Of a DNA stretch of 64,000 bases, positions 11,466 to 22,692 are shown piece by piece. Each line of letters starts with the position of its first letter. Position 1 is the first letter of the stretch. The notes beneath the pieces are model-generated. The model made no database searches. It was not told the origin of the DNA and was given only the letters and a program-made list of their open reading frames with translations. The translations under genes and the position numbers were made by a program. Source of the stretch: Timema cristinae (taxonomy: Eukaryota > Arthropoda > Insecta > Phasmatodea > Timematidae); the NCBI GenBank assembly GCA_039000515.1, contig JBCFYV010011135.1, forward strand, positions 10,974,339-11,038,338. The letters run 5' to 3'.

Positions 11466-12879
11466 GAGTATATGTCACCAAAAAAACTGAGATTGCTCTT
11501 TAATATTAATAATTGATTTTTTAGTAAACTTTGTTTTAAAAAAATAAGATTCCTCATTTTAAAGTATCAATATTAGGGTATTTGTAAATTAACCCCAGCA
11601 AACATTAAACAAGTGATTGATTAATAGTAAAATATATAGTATTATGATATTATTTTTAATGTGTTACAAATGTTTTTGATGGAACTTTATTATTTTTTGT
11701 TTAGTTAAATATTAAATTTATTTAAAAAAAATTGTTTTAATTTGAAAGAGTTCCTTTATTTCCTTACAAAATTTTGAAAAAACGATATGCATAAATGTAC
11801 CAAGAAATAAGCGCACTAAATAAACTAATGGCTTTATTCATCAAGGGGAGGAGAGGGTTCGATTTCCATTTGGATGTCAAGGGGGGGAAAAGGTTTTAAC
11901 AATTTTAGAACCGCTGCCAGACGCAAACCCCTATAACCCAAAATTTTGGGATGAAACTTCAACCTTGTGTATTTATTTTTGTATAGATAATTTTAAAAAA
12001 TTGCATTGTAAAAAGAAAAATATGCTTTGGTTAAATTTTACAATTTTGATTCAGTGTGTCATGTCCCCCGGTGAGGGTCTTGTAATCTCTTTTTGGTGTT
12101 TATGGGGCCAGTTTCAAATTTTTAGAAACTGAATTTGTAAAAGTAATTGTGTTAATGCACTGTGACAGTTGGGCGAGTTAACTAAGTCTTCTTTTGGACG
12201 GAATTGTTTACCTTATTTGTGTAGGTTATTTGACCCTTTTATGACTTGGAGGGTAAGAAAAATTTTAATTTATTTTATATTTTCGTTAGTTGTTCTATTG
12301 TCTTTGCCCACAACTTTGTGAGGGCTTCGTTTTGGTCAAATTTTGTTGATTTGTTTTAATATTTACTCTCGGCCATGTTATCCAAATAAGGGTATTTTAA
12401 CGCTTACGAAATAAGCGTGAGATACTCCCAAATTGCCACGGAGAATGGAAGCTATTTTTCTGTGTACCGCTGTGACTGGCTTGCATTGAAATAGGGAAAT
12501 ATCCTACGCGTTTAAGGCGGGCTTGCACAGGCACAGAATCAATTAAATTTTAATTACTTCTTTTTGTGAATAAAAATATAAAACTTGATAAATTAGTATG
12601 GATTGCTTAGAGCTTTATTATGAATACTGTCAATTAACGTCCAAACCTTTGGACGCGTGCTACTATTTTCTGTTCTGTTTGTTTGAAAAAATAGGTTTTT
12701 GAAATTACTTACATTATTGTAAAATAAACACTTGATGGACAGAGACAGTAATGAATGAGTGCTAAAGGGTTTTGGGTTTGAAAAGGGAAACCAATGGTTA
12801 ATGTGAAAGAAGTGTTTAGGTTGGGTTGGGGATATTTAAGAGAGTGAGTATGGATCGAAAGAGTAAAAAAATATATGAA

Positions 12880-13140
12880 ATAGAGTGTGTGGATCAAAAG
12901 GAATGGGTAGGCCATGTGAGCAAGGTAAATGTTGTAGTGAATATGTGAAAAAAAAAACCATTAAGGTTTTTAAAATTTTAAAAAACCATTTATGAAATGG
13001 TGTATGGATATTGTTGAAGCGAAAAGAATATGCGAGGATTGGGAAGTGTGGAGAAAGTTAATGAGGATGGACTTAGTACTAAATTGTTGTTTAGCTGTAT
13101 GCACAGTTTCTTGCATACCCCGTAAAGGAATGGCGTGGTT
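12880..13140 (+). pseudogene. Reverse-transcriptase C-terminal tail remnant, copy A
   Basis: Damaged counterpart of 51199-51465. The reading frame is lost in copy A through several indels in A-rich stretches, but the piece encoding MDIVEAKRICED is recognisable. It runs into the (TATG)n array. Confidence 0.4.
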
Positions 13141-13631
13141 ATGTATGTAGGCCTATGTATGTATGTATGTATGTATGTTATGTATGTATGTATGTATGTA
13201 TGTATGTATGTATGTATGTATGTATGTATGTATGTATGTATGTATGTATGTATATAGGTTGTTGTATGTATGTATGTATGTATGTATGTATATTGGGATG
13301 TATGTATTAGGTATGTATGTATGTATGAATGTATGTATGTATGTATGTATGTATGTATTATAGGTATGTAGGTATGTATATATGTATGTATGTATGCATT
13401 GTATGTATGTATATAGGTATGTATGTATGTATTGTATGCATGTATGTAATGTATGTATGTATATAGGTATGAGTATGTATTTTGTATGTATGTATGTATA
13501 TAGGTATGTATATAGGTATGTATGTATGTATGTATGTTTGGTAGTATATAGGTATGTATGTATGTATGTATATAGGTATGTATGTATGTATGTATTGTAT
13601 GTATGTATGTATGTATGTATGTATGTATTGT
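13141..13631. repeat. (TATG)n array, copy A
   Basis: About 490 bp of TATG repeats with regular TATAGG-type interruptions (gtatataggtatg). Open frames through it (MYVCMYVC on plus, YIHTYIHT on minus) are simple-repeat artefacts. Confidence 0.97.
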
Positions 13632-13900
13632 AACGTTGATTGACTCGACATTACAAGCATGAAGGATATACTAGCGATATGAACACTATTTCAACAACAC
13701 CGAAGAATAAACCATATTGTACTCACCAAGAGTGCCCGTTTCTCGGCTAGTGTGTCTCGACTTCGTTAAAACAAATCCCTGTTCGCGAGCACTTTTTCTG
13801 CCGAGTGTGAAAACAAGACTAAACGAGTGAAAGGTGTGGCAAATTGGCGCAGAGGTCGCCCGTTGCATCATGGGAATAACCTCGTGATAGCAGTGATTTC

Positions 13901-14000
13901 NNNNNNNNNNNNNNNNNNNNNNNNNNNNNNNNNNNNNNNNNNNNNNNNNNNNNNNNNNNNNNNNNNNNNNNNNNNNNNNNNNNNNNNNNNNNNNNNNNNN
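13901..14000. other. Assembly gap, 100 Ns
   Basis: Exactly 100 N, the usual placeholder for a scaffold join of unknown size. Sequence left of it is copy A of the duplication; sequence to the right is unrelated to what follows copy B at 52201. Confidence 0.99.
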
Positions 14001-15120
14001 TTGGGGTTCGAATCCTTGCTGTGTGTACTAGATTTTTTCTTAAATGGCTTGATTATAGCAAGAATACTGCCGGTGATGAGAAAAAAAAATGAGTGGGATC
14101 CCACATAATCTCTGCTAAAATTTCCACATACAACATGTTACGGTATGAACATGAATCCGCTCTGGGAAGACCAAGTTTGAGTGTAAAATATCTCTATATG
14201 TGTGTTCATTGCATTTATATTAAAGAGGTTCTTCTCTAAAAAAAATATACAACATTTTTGTTTTGGAACTCAAATCATCAAACAGGCAATTCTTTCCGTA
14301 TTTTGGGTAGCTATGGTGAATTTCTTGCTTTCGCAACTATCGGATATGATCCCATATAGCTTCCTTTACATGATCAGTAGTTGAATAGGGACAAATTTTA
14401 TTTTTCGCCCTCTAGACAAATAGCAACTCTCCAGGTTTCAGTTTATATTTAAACTTCTTTTTTTACGAGAATTTACTTCCAAGCATGATGCAAAATTTTT
14501 GTTTTGCAAATTTGATCAGTTTTATCTGATTGTATTGAATGAAAGTAAGAAAATCTGCAATGTCTACGAGAAACTGCTTCTTCAACCCCTCATCTTTAAT
14601 ATTCTGAAATATGATCCAGCTTTGTTCTGACATAACTGTCAGCTGATCATAATTAGAAAAGTAGAATTCTTTAATAAATCTGATTTTCACTTCTAATTTG
14701 ATTTTTTTACATTCATAAAAGCATCTTTAGACACATCCCGAATATAACAAATTAGCAATATCACATCTTAAAATGATGATTGCATAAGTATATTATCATA
14801 CTGTCAGTTAAATCCATACATATTTACTTGCAGTATTTTAAAAATAATGTTGTCAGAACACAACCACTTTGTTATTCTATGCTATGTTACGTTATGATGT
14901 TATATTATGCTACATAACCTTTTCATTTTACCGGCATTACATCTATTTATAAAATAGCTTACACTAGTTGTGGTAATTTTGATCAAAGTGTATGAAAAAG
15001 TGTGCTGTATTTAATCATATCAAATTATATATTAATGTAATGAGTGTTAGATACGTAACTGTGATATTACTATTGCTATGTGGAAAGTTTGGTTACAAGC
15101 TTGTTCCGCGTACCTCACAA
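14001..15120. other. Contig start: SINE-B fragment, then unassigned
   Basis: The first ~100 bases contain a box-B-like GGGGTTCGAATCC and a following TTTTTTCTTAAATGG, matching the SINE-B body, so the contig seems to begin inside a SINE-B. The remaining kilobase is AT-rich. A 75-codon minus-strand frame at 14463-14690 has no motif I can assign. Confidence 0.45.
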
Positions 15121-15128
15121 GGTGGGTT

Positions 15129-15732
15129 TTTCACAGCTGCTTGCCTCTCCTGGATGTATAAGGTTTTCACAGCTTGCCCCTCCTGGATGTATAAGGTTTT
15201 TACAGCTTGCCCCTCCTAGATGTATATATCTTTTCACAGCTCACCCCTCCTGGATGTATATGGTTTTCACAGCTTGCCCCTCCTGGATGTATATGGTTTT
15301 CACAGCTCGCCTCTCCTGGATGTATATAGTTTTCACAGCTTGCCCCTCCTGGATGTATATTGTTTTCACAGCTTGCCCCTCCTGGATGTATATTGTTTTC
15401 ACAGCTCGCCTCTCCTGGATGTATATAGTTTTCATAGCTTGCCTTTACTGGATGTATATGGTTTTCACAGCTTGCCCCTCCTGGATGTATATGGTTTTCA
15501 CAGCTCGCCTCTCCTGGATGTATATAGTTTTCACAGCTTGCCTTTACTGGATGTATATGGTTTTCACAGCTTGCCTTTACTGGATGTATATGGTTTTCAC
15601 AGCTTGCCTTTACTGGATGTATATGGTTTTCACAGCTTGCCCCTCCTGGATGTATATGGTTTTCACAGCTTGCCCCTCCTAGATGTATATATCTTTTCAC
15701 AGCTCACCTCTCCTGGATGTATATTGTTTTCC
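15129..15732. repeat. 33-bp minisatellite, 18 units
   Basis: Eighteen units of the form CTTGCCCCTCCTGGATGTAT plus a 13-base ATGGTTTTCACAG-type end. Sixteen are 33 bp; units 3 and 17 (the CTAGATGTATATATC variants) are 34 bp. Variant types are CTTGCCCCTCC, CTCGCCTCTCC, CTTGCCTTTAC and CTCACCCCTCC. Units 3-4 and 17-18 show nearly the same variant pair 14 units apart, a sign of block duplication. Because 33 is divisible by three and units lack stops, long frames (up to 200 codons) are open on both strands; none has a plausible gene context. Confidence 0.95.
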
Positions 15733-15739
15733 AGCTGAG

Positions 15740-16070
15740 CCATTTCACGATTAACATCCCGTCACCCACGTTTGGTTTCCGTCTATTTTTCTTATCCATA
15801 TGGTGTTGAGCACATTTTGAGATATATGTGATGAATCCACCATCTTCTTTCTTGATACAACCTTTTTCTGCACAGATAGAACTTGTAGCAGCAATAAATT
15901 GAATATCTGCGCCATGTACAATTAACAACCTTGGTTCATTAAAATGTCAACCTTGAAAAATATGAGAGCCACAGCTTTGTTTTTGTCGGCTATTTGATTA
16001 TAAGAGGCTGGGGTGAGAAAGGCAGTTTAGAAGAAGAAAATCCGCCTTGACAGGAAAAGATATTTGTAAA
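15740..16070. other. Unassigned sequence between two tandem arrays
   Basis: About 330 bp with no recognisable repeat head, motif or credible reading frame. Confidence 0.4.
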
Positions 16071-16074
16071 AAGT

Positions 16075-17625
16075 TCTTGGTAGATATTTTGAGGAACAAA
16101 ACCAATCCCTAAAGTACACAAATAGTAAAGTGGAGAACATGGTAATAAATTTGGTGAGGAGCATTTTAGATATTACAAAGCTTAACATTATTAGGAATAA
16201 AATCATCCGGAAATAGTGGATGCACAGGGTGTACAAGATATAGTAAAGAAAGCAAGACTGAGATGGTATGGCCATGTAATGAGGATGTTGGAGTACATGA
16301 GATAGTAGATGAAACAAGACTGAGATGGTATGGCCATGTAATGAGGATGTTGGAGTACATGAGATAGTAGATGAAACAAGACTGAGATGGTATGGCCATG
16401 TAATGAGGATGTTGGAGTACATGAGATAGTAGAGGAAACAAGACTGAGATGGTATGGCCATGTAATGAGGATGTTGGAGTATATGAGATGATAGAGGAAG
16501 CAAGACTAAGATGGTATGGTCATGTAATGAGGATGTTGGAGTACATGAGATAGTATAGGAAACAAGACTGAGATGGTATGGCCATGTAATGAGGATGTTG
16601 GAGTACATGAGATAGTAGAGGAAACAAGACTGAGATGGTATGGCCATGTAATGAGGATGTTGGAGTATATGAGATGATAGAGGAAGCAAGACTAAGATGG
16701 TATGGTCATGTAATGAGGATGTTGGAGTGCATGAGATATTAGAGGAAGAAAGACTGAGATGGTATGGACATGTAATGAGGATGTTGGAGTACATGAAATA
16801 GTAGAGGAAACAAGACTGAGATGGTATGGCCATGTAATGAGGATGTTGGAGTACATGAGATAGTAGAGGAAACAAGACTGAGATAGTATGGCCATGTAAT
16901 GAGGATGTTGGAGTATATGAGATGATAGAGGAAGCAATACTAAGATGGTATGGTCATGTAATGAGGATGTTGGAGTACATGAGATAGTAGAGGAAACAAG
17001 ACTGAGATGGTATGGCCATGTAATGAGGATGTTGGAGTACATGAGATAGTAGAGGAAACAAGACTGAGATGGTATGGCCATGTAATGAGGATGTTGGAGT
17101 ATATGAGATGATAGAGGAAGCAAGACTAAGATGGTATGGTCATGTAATGAGGATGTTGGAGTACATGAGATAGTAGAGGAAACAAGACTGAGATGGTATG
17201 GCCATGTAATGAGGATGTTGGAGTATATGAGATGATAGAGGAAGCAAGACTAAGATGGTATGGTCATGTAATGAGGATGTTGGAGTACATGAGATAGTAG
17301 AGGAAGCAAGACTGAGATGGTATGGCCATGTAATGAGGATTTTGAAGTGCATGAGATAGTAGAGGAAGCTAGGCTGGGAGGGTATGTGCATGTAATGTGG
17401 ATGGAAAAATTGATAATACCAAAGAGATTTATGTGTATGAAGAAGACCACAAGGGAGGCCAATAATAAGAGGGAATGATCAGATGACATAAATTGTGCAA
17501 TTGCGAGGAGAATAATGGACGCAATTAAATAAGGGAGAATGGTGGAAGGATAGAAAAAGATGAAGGCATTTTATTAAACCGACCTCGGCCACAGGCTAGA
17601 AATAGTGGATGATGGTGATTAAATA
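16075..17625 (+). pseudogene. Decayed LINE reverse-transcriptase tail interrupted by a 62-bp array
   Basis: Left of the array (about 16160-16255) the plus strand encodes a pattern like RSILDITKLNIIRNKIIRK, which is the segment preceding RLRWYGHVMRM in many LINE reverse transcriptases. The RLRWYGHVMRM segment itself is what has been tandemly multiplied. To the right (17391-17590) the frame continues in broken form with PKRF, a GRP-like piece and a C-terminal fragment before an A-rich end near 17625. The catalytic core and 5' parts are missing. Clade is not assigned. Confidence 0.7.
16254..17390. repeat. 62-bp minisatellite, 19 units, born in a LINE ORF
   Basis: The marker TGAGATGG/TAAGATGG recurs at exact multiples of 62 bp from 16259 to 17375 (18 periods, no indels). 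Two main variants alternate irregularly: a common type (TGAGATGGTATGGCCATG) and a second type (TAAGATGGTATGGTCATG) at units 5, 8, 12, 15 and 17, each of which follows a GTATATGAGATGATAG junction. Each unit encodes a plus-strand RLRWYGHVMRM in its native frame. As 62 is not a multiple of three, frames rotate from unit to unit. Confidence 0.95.
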
Positions 17626-17639
17626 AAAAAAAAGTGTGT

Positions 17640-18040
17640 TCTACCCATTTCTAGTTTATATAGCCCTCTAAATTCCTTGGGTTGAATAATATCATAGCCG
17701 CCGAATAAAATTAAATTTAAAATAATAATTTCAAAACAAAATCTTTCAGTAGGTATGCTACCACCTGAAACATAAACTTTTATGTTGACTACTTTTAAAA
17801 ATAATGACTTTTTATTTTTTGTTAACTGGTGAAAAATTTCGTCACTTTATTATGAGAAGACTTTATTTTCACATTTTTCATTCTCTTGCATTTTCACTTC
17901 TCCGTGTATACGTCGATAGACACAAGATTAATTTTTCACAATATACAGGCTGCCCCAAAATAAGGTATTTAATGTGATTTATTAGTGTCATATTACACAT
18001 TTAGGCTAGTTGCATATTAACTAGCTAATGTGTTATAGAT
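17640..18040. other. Unassigned AT-rich sequence
   Basis: Nothing recognisable. A TACAGGCTGCCCCAAAAT stretch at about 17944 recalls mariner-type ends but has no partner nearby. Confidence 0.3.
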
Positions 18041-18044
18041 GAGA

Positions 18045-18190
18045 AAGGTTTAATTTTATAGGACGTGTACCCGCATATGTGTGGCAGTAAAGTGTAAAAA
18101 TAATTAGAAAAGCATAACCACAATACACCCAACAGGGATTCGAGCACTAATCTCCTCAGTAATCATTAGTCTAGTCAAATGTGAGATGCA
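18045..18190 (-). mobile_element. SINE-B fragment
   Basis: Minus-strand body and head (reverse complement of box B as GGGATTCGAGCACTAATCTCC). Diverged and lacking the tail. Confidence 0.5.
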
Positions 18191-18349
18191 AATAAATGTT
18201 CAAAAACCATAAAATGGCCCTAAAATTAATTTAAAGAAAACATATCATAACGTAATTAGTAAATTTTCAGGAAAAACTTAAATATGTTAAACATGTATTC
18301 ATAAAATTTAATAAACGGGTGATAGTTTAGAAATATGTTTTATTCTAAC

Positions 18350-18575
18350 ACCTCATCTTACTACCCATTCGGATTATACGATTATGTTCTAATTAGGTTA
18401 GTGGTTTTATAGATGAGGAATGTTTAATTTGGAGGATATGTACCCACATATGCGGGAGAGAAAGAGTGGGAAACCATTTATTAGGCCTGATTGTGGTCGA
18501 GTAACGATCTCACCATCCTCGGCAGGCCAGTCTATTGCTAGAGTAGAGCCTTATACCATGCGGCCACCGAAGCTG
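18350..18575 (-). mobile_element. SINE-B, diverged, near full length
   Basis: Begins with the reverse complement of the shared tail (CATCTTACTACCCATTCGG), then the body (ACCCACATATGCGGGAGAG), and ends with the tRNA-like head at about 18575 (GCGGCCACCGAAG). Confidence 0.7.
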
Positions 18576-18884
18576 GTGTTTAGTCTATCGTTAAAGTGAC
18601 ACCTTCTATCGCTAGACCACCAGGTAGGTTGTAAACAGTGGTAAAAAATAGAATCACGAGCAGTAAAACATAAAACATGAGGAAGTAAAGTTTGAACCAG
18701 TTGAAATGGAAAACAAAAACTTTATTTTGGAAAAATAATGTTAAATAGCAGTTACCGGAGTTAAGAAATTAACCATCGACATGGGAATGATATTCAAAAA
18801 GATAGCTAAGAATGGAATTTTGTTTGAATAGCAAGGGAAGAAAAAAATTTGGAAGCTATTTTTAGTAAATTCAATAAAGAAACT

Positions 18885-19115
18885 ACCCGCCTCGGTTTGG
18901 TAGTTGGTTTCGTGTTGTGCGAAACTGGAAATCAAGGTTCGAATCACGGTTGAGTGAACAAGGGGGCTTTTCTCTAATGGTTTTCCACTCTCCCTCCACG
19001 CAAGTAAAGGCTTACTTTCTCTAAATTTAACCTTATCAATTCCTAATCCACTAGCGTAATGTGTAATTAAACGTATAATCCGAACGAGTATTCAGAGACG
19101 GTGCCAAATTTTAAA
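18885..19115 (+). mobile_element. SINE-B, near full length
   Basis: Head ACCCGCCTCGGTTTGG, box B GGTTCGAATCACGG, the ggttttccactctccctcc block, and a decayed tail (CGTATAATCCGAACGAG) followed by an A-rich end. Confidence 0.8.
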
Positions 19116-19329
19116 AAAAGTAAATACAGATACTAAATTAAGCATAGAATGATTGATGGAGAAGTGATTTAGTTAGTTTTCTCGTTTTCAAAAACAAATC
19201 CTTAAAACAAGCGGTTGTTAAGAGTTTGTAGTTATGATTCAAGTGGTCATCTTGATGAAAACAGGTAGTGGTAATTTAGATAATTATGCAAAATATATAG
19301 AACAGGGAATTATTATTAATAAACATAAT

Positions 19330-19610
19330 CGTCATCAGTGGGTATGCAGACTAAGGCTCAACCCTCATCAGAACTTGTTTACCACTAACCGAAAGGCCCG
19401 GACTTGAATCTCACGCAAACAATATGAGGCTGATTTTTTCCCCCTAAATCTATATCAAGCTTTCTTCAAGCAAACGCGGGTACATCTATTCCAAGCTTTG
19501 CCTCCCTCAACCTTAACCACATAGTCCACAGACAAGATATATACCAGATCCTCAGCCCTACATATTCGCTGCGCTACGTGAGCCAGGTTGAGTTCATCAA
19601 CACTGGGGTT
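19330..19610. mobile_element. Probable old SINE-B-related fragment
   Basis: A CAAGCAAACGCGGGTACAT block matches the SINE-B body. Upstream CCCGGACTTGAATCTC is box-B-like. The rest is too diverged to bound. Confidence 0.35.
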
Positions 19611-20029
19611 CGCTAGTGTCAATTTTTAGTGAAAAAAAAAACCTTCCAAAACTACAGTTACTATACTACTCAGTTTTAATAAGTTTGTCATAAAGGGACC
19701 ATTGTCATCGTAAGGTAGTTTGAGTGAGCTCTTTGTGAGCTAATGGTAAGTGAAATGTGGTTTGGGTCATTATCTGAACATAAATTTCTGGAAGCCAGCT
19801 GATTGACTCGAGATGGATATTTGTGTCATCTCTATAGTGAAACCATATTTAAAACGAACATTGATGGAAACTAGTGACCCCCTTAAGGACTGAAGCTATC
19901 CCATGAAGCTCAGCCATTTTATCCTGGAGGCTATGAGTCTGGTGTATGTCCTGTGTCTGACCTAGAGTGAATAGTCAGACAGCCTGGAGGGGTTGTAAGA
20001 CGTGATGCACATTCACAAAGATACAATAC

Positions 20030-20465
20030 AACTTCTGTATATAAAATCCATGCAGTGTCTGAATGTCCTTTTAGCCATTTTTATGAGAGAGAATACGAAT
20101 CTTGAAAAATAAAATGTGACAGATCCAAGATAGTTGACGTAACGTACAAATTGAGCCCTTGAGATGAAATGTTGTATAGAACATACAATTTTAACTTTTT
20201 TTAAATATAAAACTTGAAAAAACAAAGATGGCTGATCCAAGATGGTGGATACAAAATACAAATTGAGTCCCAGAGAGGTTAAATTTGGTCTGGACAAAAT
20301 AGAACGTGCCAGCTTTCTTAGAAAAATACTAAACTTTGAAAAATCCTAAATGTCTGATCCAATATGGCGAATCAAACGTACAAATTAAGTCATAAAAAGC
20401 TTAAATTTGCTATGGACGTTTTGGTGAATGCCATGTTTATGAAAAATATTCCAAAAACCTGACGG
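20030..20465. repeat. Three diverged tandem units of ~112-122 bp
   Basis: The marker GATCCAAGATRGT recurs at 20122, 20234 and 20356, each followed by a TACAAATTGAGYC block and a CTTGAAAAA-type block. Units have diverged strongly, so the array is old. No function inferred. Confidence 0.65.
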
Positions 20466-20943
20466 TGCCATATACACAAATGACGCTACTACCTGTAATA
20501 AAAATCAAAGAATAAAAAAGAGTAAAAGGGTACAAATTTTTCAACAAATAAAAAATAGCTCTTGTTGGAGTCAGAACTAACCCTTATGATGATATAAAAT
20601 CCATGAGGTGTAAAACCTGGCAACATAGTGTTTAGAGAATTTATCAGTTAAAAATATTCTGCAACCGTGGCTCCGTGGTCTACAACTTTAGAATCACCTT
20701 ATACCTGTATAACGTTGACTGGTAGGTCGGGTTCATAATCCCGTTTGGTGCACTGATAGGGTTTTTAGACATCATATTTATTAATATGATTTTTACCATC
20801 TACTACTTTATGAAGATGCCCTTAGATTAATCCAGGAATAATCCGTCTGTTAAACGTTATATTCAAAATTTGATATAAAAACTAACTTAGTTCTACCCGG
20901 CCAGGTGGGTACGCGGTATAAATATCAAGCTTTTATAGTGTGA

Positions 20944-20956
20944 CGCAATAATAATA

Positions 20957-20995
<39 letters not shown>

Positions 20996-21308
20996 TAGCG
21001 TGTCTAGACTACAGCACTCGTAGCCCCGTTAGCGGAAGGATTGGATAATACTAACGTATCGTTGCCCAGGAGACGTCAGAATGTACTAATCGTACATCTT
21101 TTCCGTGGAGGCTCTTTCCATGTCCCGAAGAGACGAGGTGATGATGACTGATTATGAGGGTGTGGAACCAGTGGGAACATTAAACTCAACTTAATTCTAA
21201 TCAACCCAAACTCTTTCTGAATAAAAACCAAAAGGTACAACCCGGAAATCAAACCTAGGACCCCTACGCTCGTAGCTAGGTGCACTGACCACTACACCAC
21301 GGGTGCCG
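20944..21308 (-). mobile_element. SINE-C, tRNA-headed, with (ATA)n tail
   Basis: On the minus strand the element starts near 21308 with a tRNA-like head: box A TGGTGTAGTGGTCAGTG, box B GGTTTGATTTCCGG. A unique body follows, ending at 20944-20993 in an (ATT)n tail on that strand. Minus-strand translation of the head gives the typical TRGVVVSAPSYERRGPRFD-like spurious peptide of tRNA SINEs. Confidence 0.75.
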
Positions 21309-21456
21309 GTTGTGTGATGAAATAAAAACGCTATACAATTATGTTTGAAAGGCGACGATTGAAGAATGCAATTTTTCACTTTTTTAATTATTAAAAGTAA
21401 GTAGCAAACCCGCATGGCGCTGCCCGTGACCTACTGTGCTATAATAATTATATAAG

Positions 21457-21471
21457 CCCCCCCCCCCCCCC
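21457..21471. repeat. Poly-C tract
   Basis: Fifteen consecutive C residues. Confidence 0.9.
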
Positions 21472-21479
21472 AACTCTTA

Positions 21480-22190
21480 TGGTGCCTGGTTTCATTTTGA
21501 AACGTTATCTCTGAAACGTATTTCTAACCCAGATAAAAAATATTTTCTTAAAAAATTTGTTAAAAATAGCTTAATTAAAAAGCTAATCAAAACATTTTAA
21601 AATCCGGCTTGGATGTGCATTTGGACCGACTTCCGTCCACCTATGTTAAAAATGTCAGATCTCTGCGTGCTGTAGATTTGGTTGGGTATCACACACAAAC
21701 AAACAAACACTTACTTTTATTAAAAGTAATTATTGGCACCGAATAGAGGTTTAACGGCACTCAATTCGAATCCAATCACATCAAAGAGTGTGTATTGTTT
21801 AGTTATTATTGTTATTTTTAGTAGTGATGTATTGTAAGGAGGGGAGGGGAATGTATTTATGATTACTTTACTGCTGATTTCCATAATTATAATCGTTCAT
21901 CCCCCAAGATTCACCTTTCATATATACCTAATTGTATAGCGTTGCTTTATTTTGCTTGGAATGTATTTGTACTATTGTCAACGTAAGGCCACATCTGAGA
22001 CTCCATTGGCTGTGATATCATTTACAGCTCTTAGTAGCAGATGATATCAACACGTCCATAACAGAATATGCCTTAAAATATGAGTGAATAATGACCCTGA
22101 GCTCGGGAAGATCCCTGAGTAGATATTATTGGATCGCTTAGCCAAAAGCCCCGGGTTCAATTCCTGTGTATAGGTGTCTTTTATCAATGT
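21480..22190. other. Unassigned, with a possible LINE-like 3' scrap
   Basis: At 21675-21720 TTGGTTGGGTATCACACACA followed by AAC repeats and ACTTACTTTTATTA resembles 3' ends of short LINE fragments. That is not enough to classify it. Nothing else is recognised. Confidence 0.25.
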
Positions 22191-22199
22191 ACTCGAAAC

Positions 22200-22345
22200 T
22201 TCTAGGACTGTTGGCTGATATCGAGGTCAGGGCTCAAATTCAGACTGAGAGTATAGAGGGAGATTTTTCCTATTTGGTTCCCCACTTTTCCTTTCAAGCA
22301 AACACTGGTACATTTTAAATAAAATTTTCACTCTTCTCTCTTCAT
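22200..22345 (+). mobile_element. SINE-B fragment, old
   Basis: Contains diverged box-B-like GGTCAGGGCTCAAATTC, a TTTTTCCTATTTGGTTCCCC block and a CAAGCAAACACTGGTACAT block, in the SINE-B order. Confidence 0.5.
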
Positions 22346-22692
22346 TTGTACTATATTAGTTTGATTAATATGTATAAGAATGACCAAAAAAAGACTAAGT
22401 CCTTATTTAAAATTTTAGAACGAAATTTAATATCGCAACTTCAAATTTAAACGAAGAAATGTTTAAAAAACATTATTTTTCTCAAAGTCTAAATTTAGGA
22501 TAGATTTAAATGATTATTCACGACACTAAAACACTAGAGTTGAAGAAGCTAGGCCAATTAGAATAAAAAAATGGCTAGAATGTAGGCCCTGTAAAAGTGT
22601 ATAAGCTAAGATAAAACTAGTTTTTATTAATATAATGTTAATGTATCCTGAAAGTATAAATATGTACATGATCATTCTACGTAGTGTGTTTT

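Larger units (their letters stand above)
1..13900. repeat. Large direct duplication, copy A (ends at assembly gap)
   Basis: This whole stretch is collinear with 36697-52201: position 1 matches 36697 and the last base before the gap matches about 52201. From 1 to ~9 kb the two differ by scattered substitutions (about 20 in the first 1.9 kb by eye) and single missing bases, mostly in copy A. From ~9.2 kb to the gap copy A differs every few bases, typically with short mixed motifs turned into homopolymers. Copy A lacks a ~1.2 kb block and one SINE found in copy B. The left end of the duplication lies outside the window. It is probably an alternative haplotype of copy B. Confidence 0.95.

Noticed and set aside
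13141..13633. Frames encoding MYVCMYVC or YIHTYIHT through the TATG arrays (also at 51.6, 53.2, 61.0 and 63.2-63.9 kb)
   Set aside because: Simple-repeat translation of (TATG)n; frames change with array length between the two copies.
14463..14690. 75-codon minus-strand frame with a faint hAT-transposase feel
   Set aside because: No diagnostic residues; the similarity is an impression I cannot support.
15129..17390. Regular repeats resembling a CRISPR array
   Set aside because: Units are directly tandem with no unique spacers, the period is made of the repeat itself, and the DNA is eukaryotic.
17940..17962. Mariner-like terminal repeat (TACAGGCTGCCCCAAAAT)
   Set aside because: No partner repeat, no transposase remnant and no TA duplication nearby.
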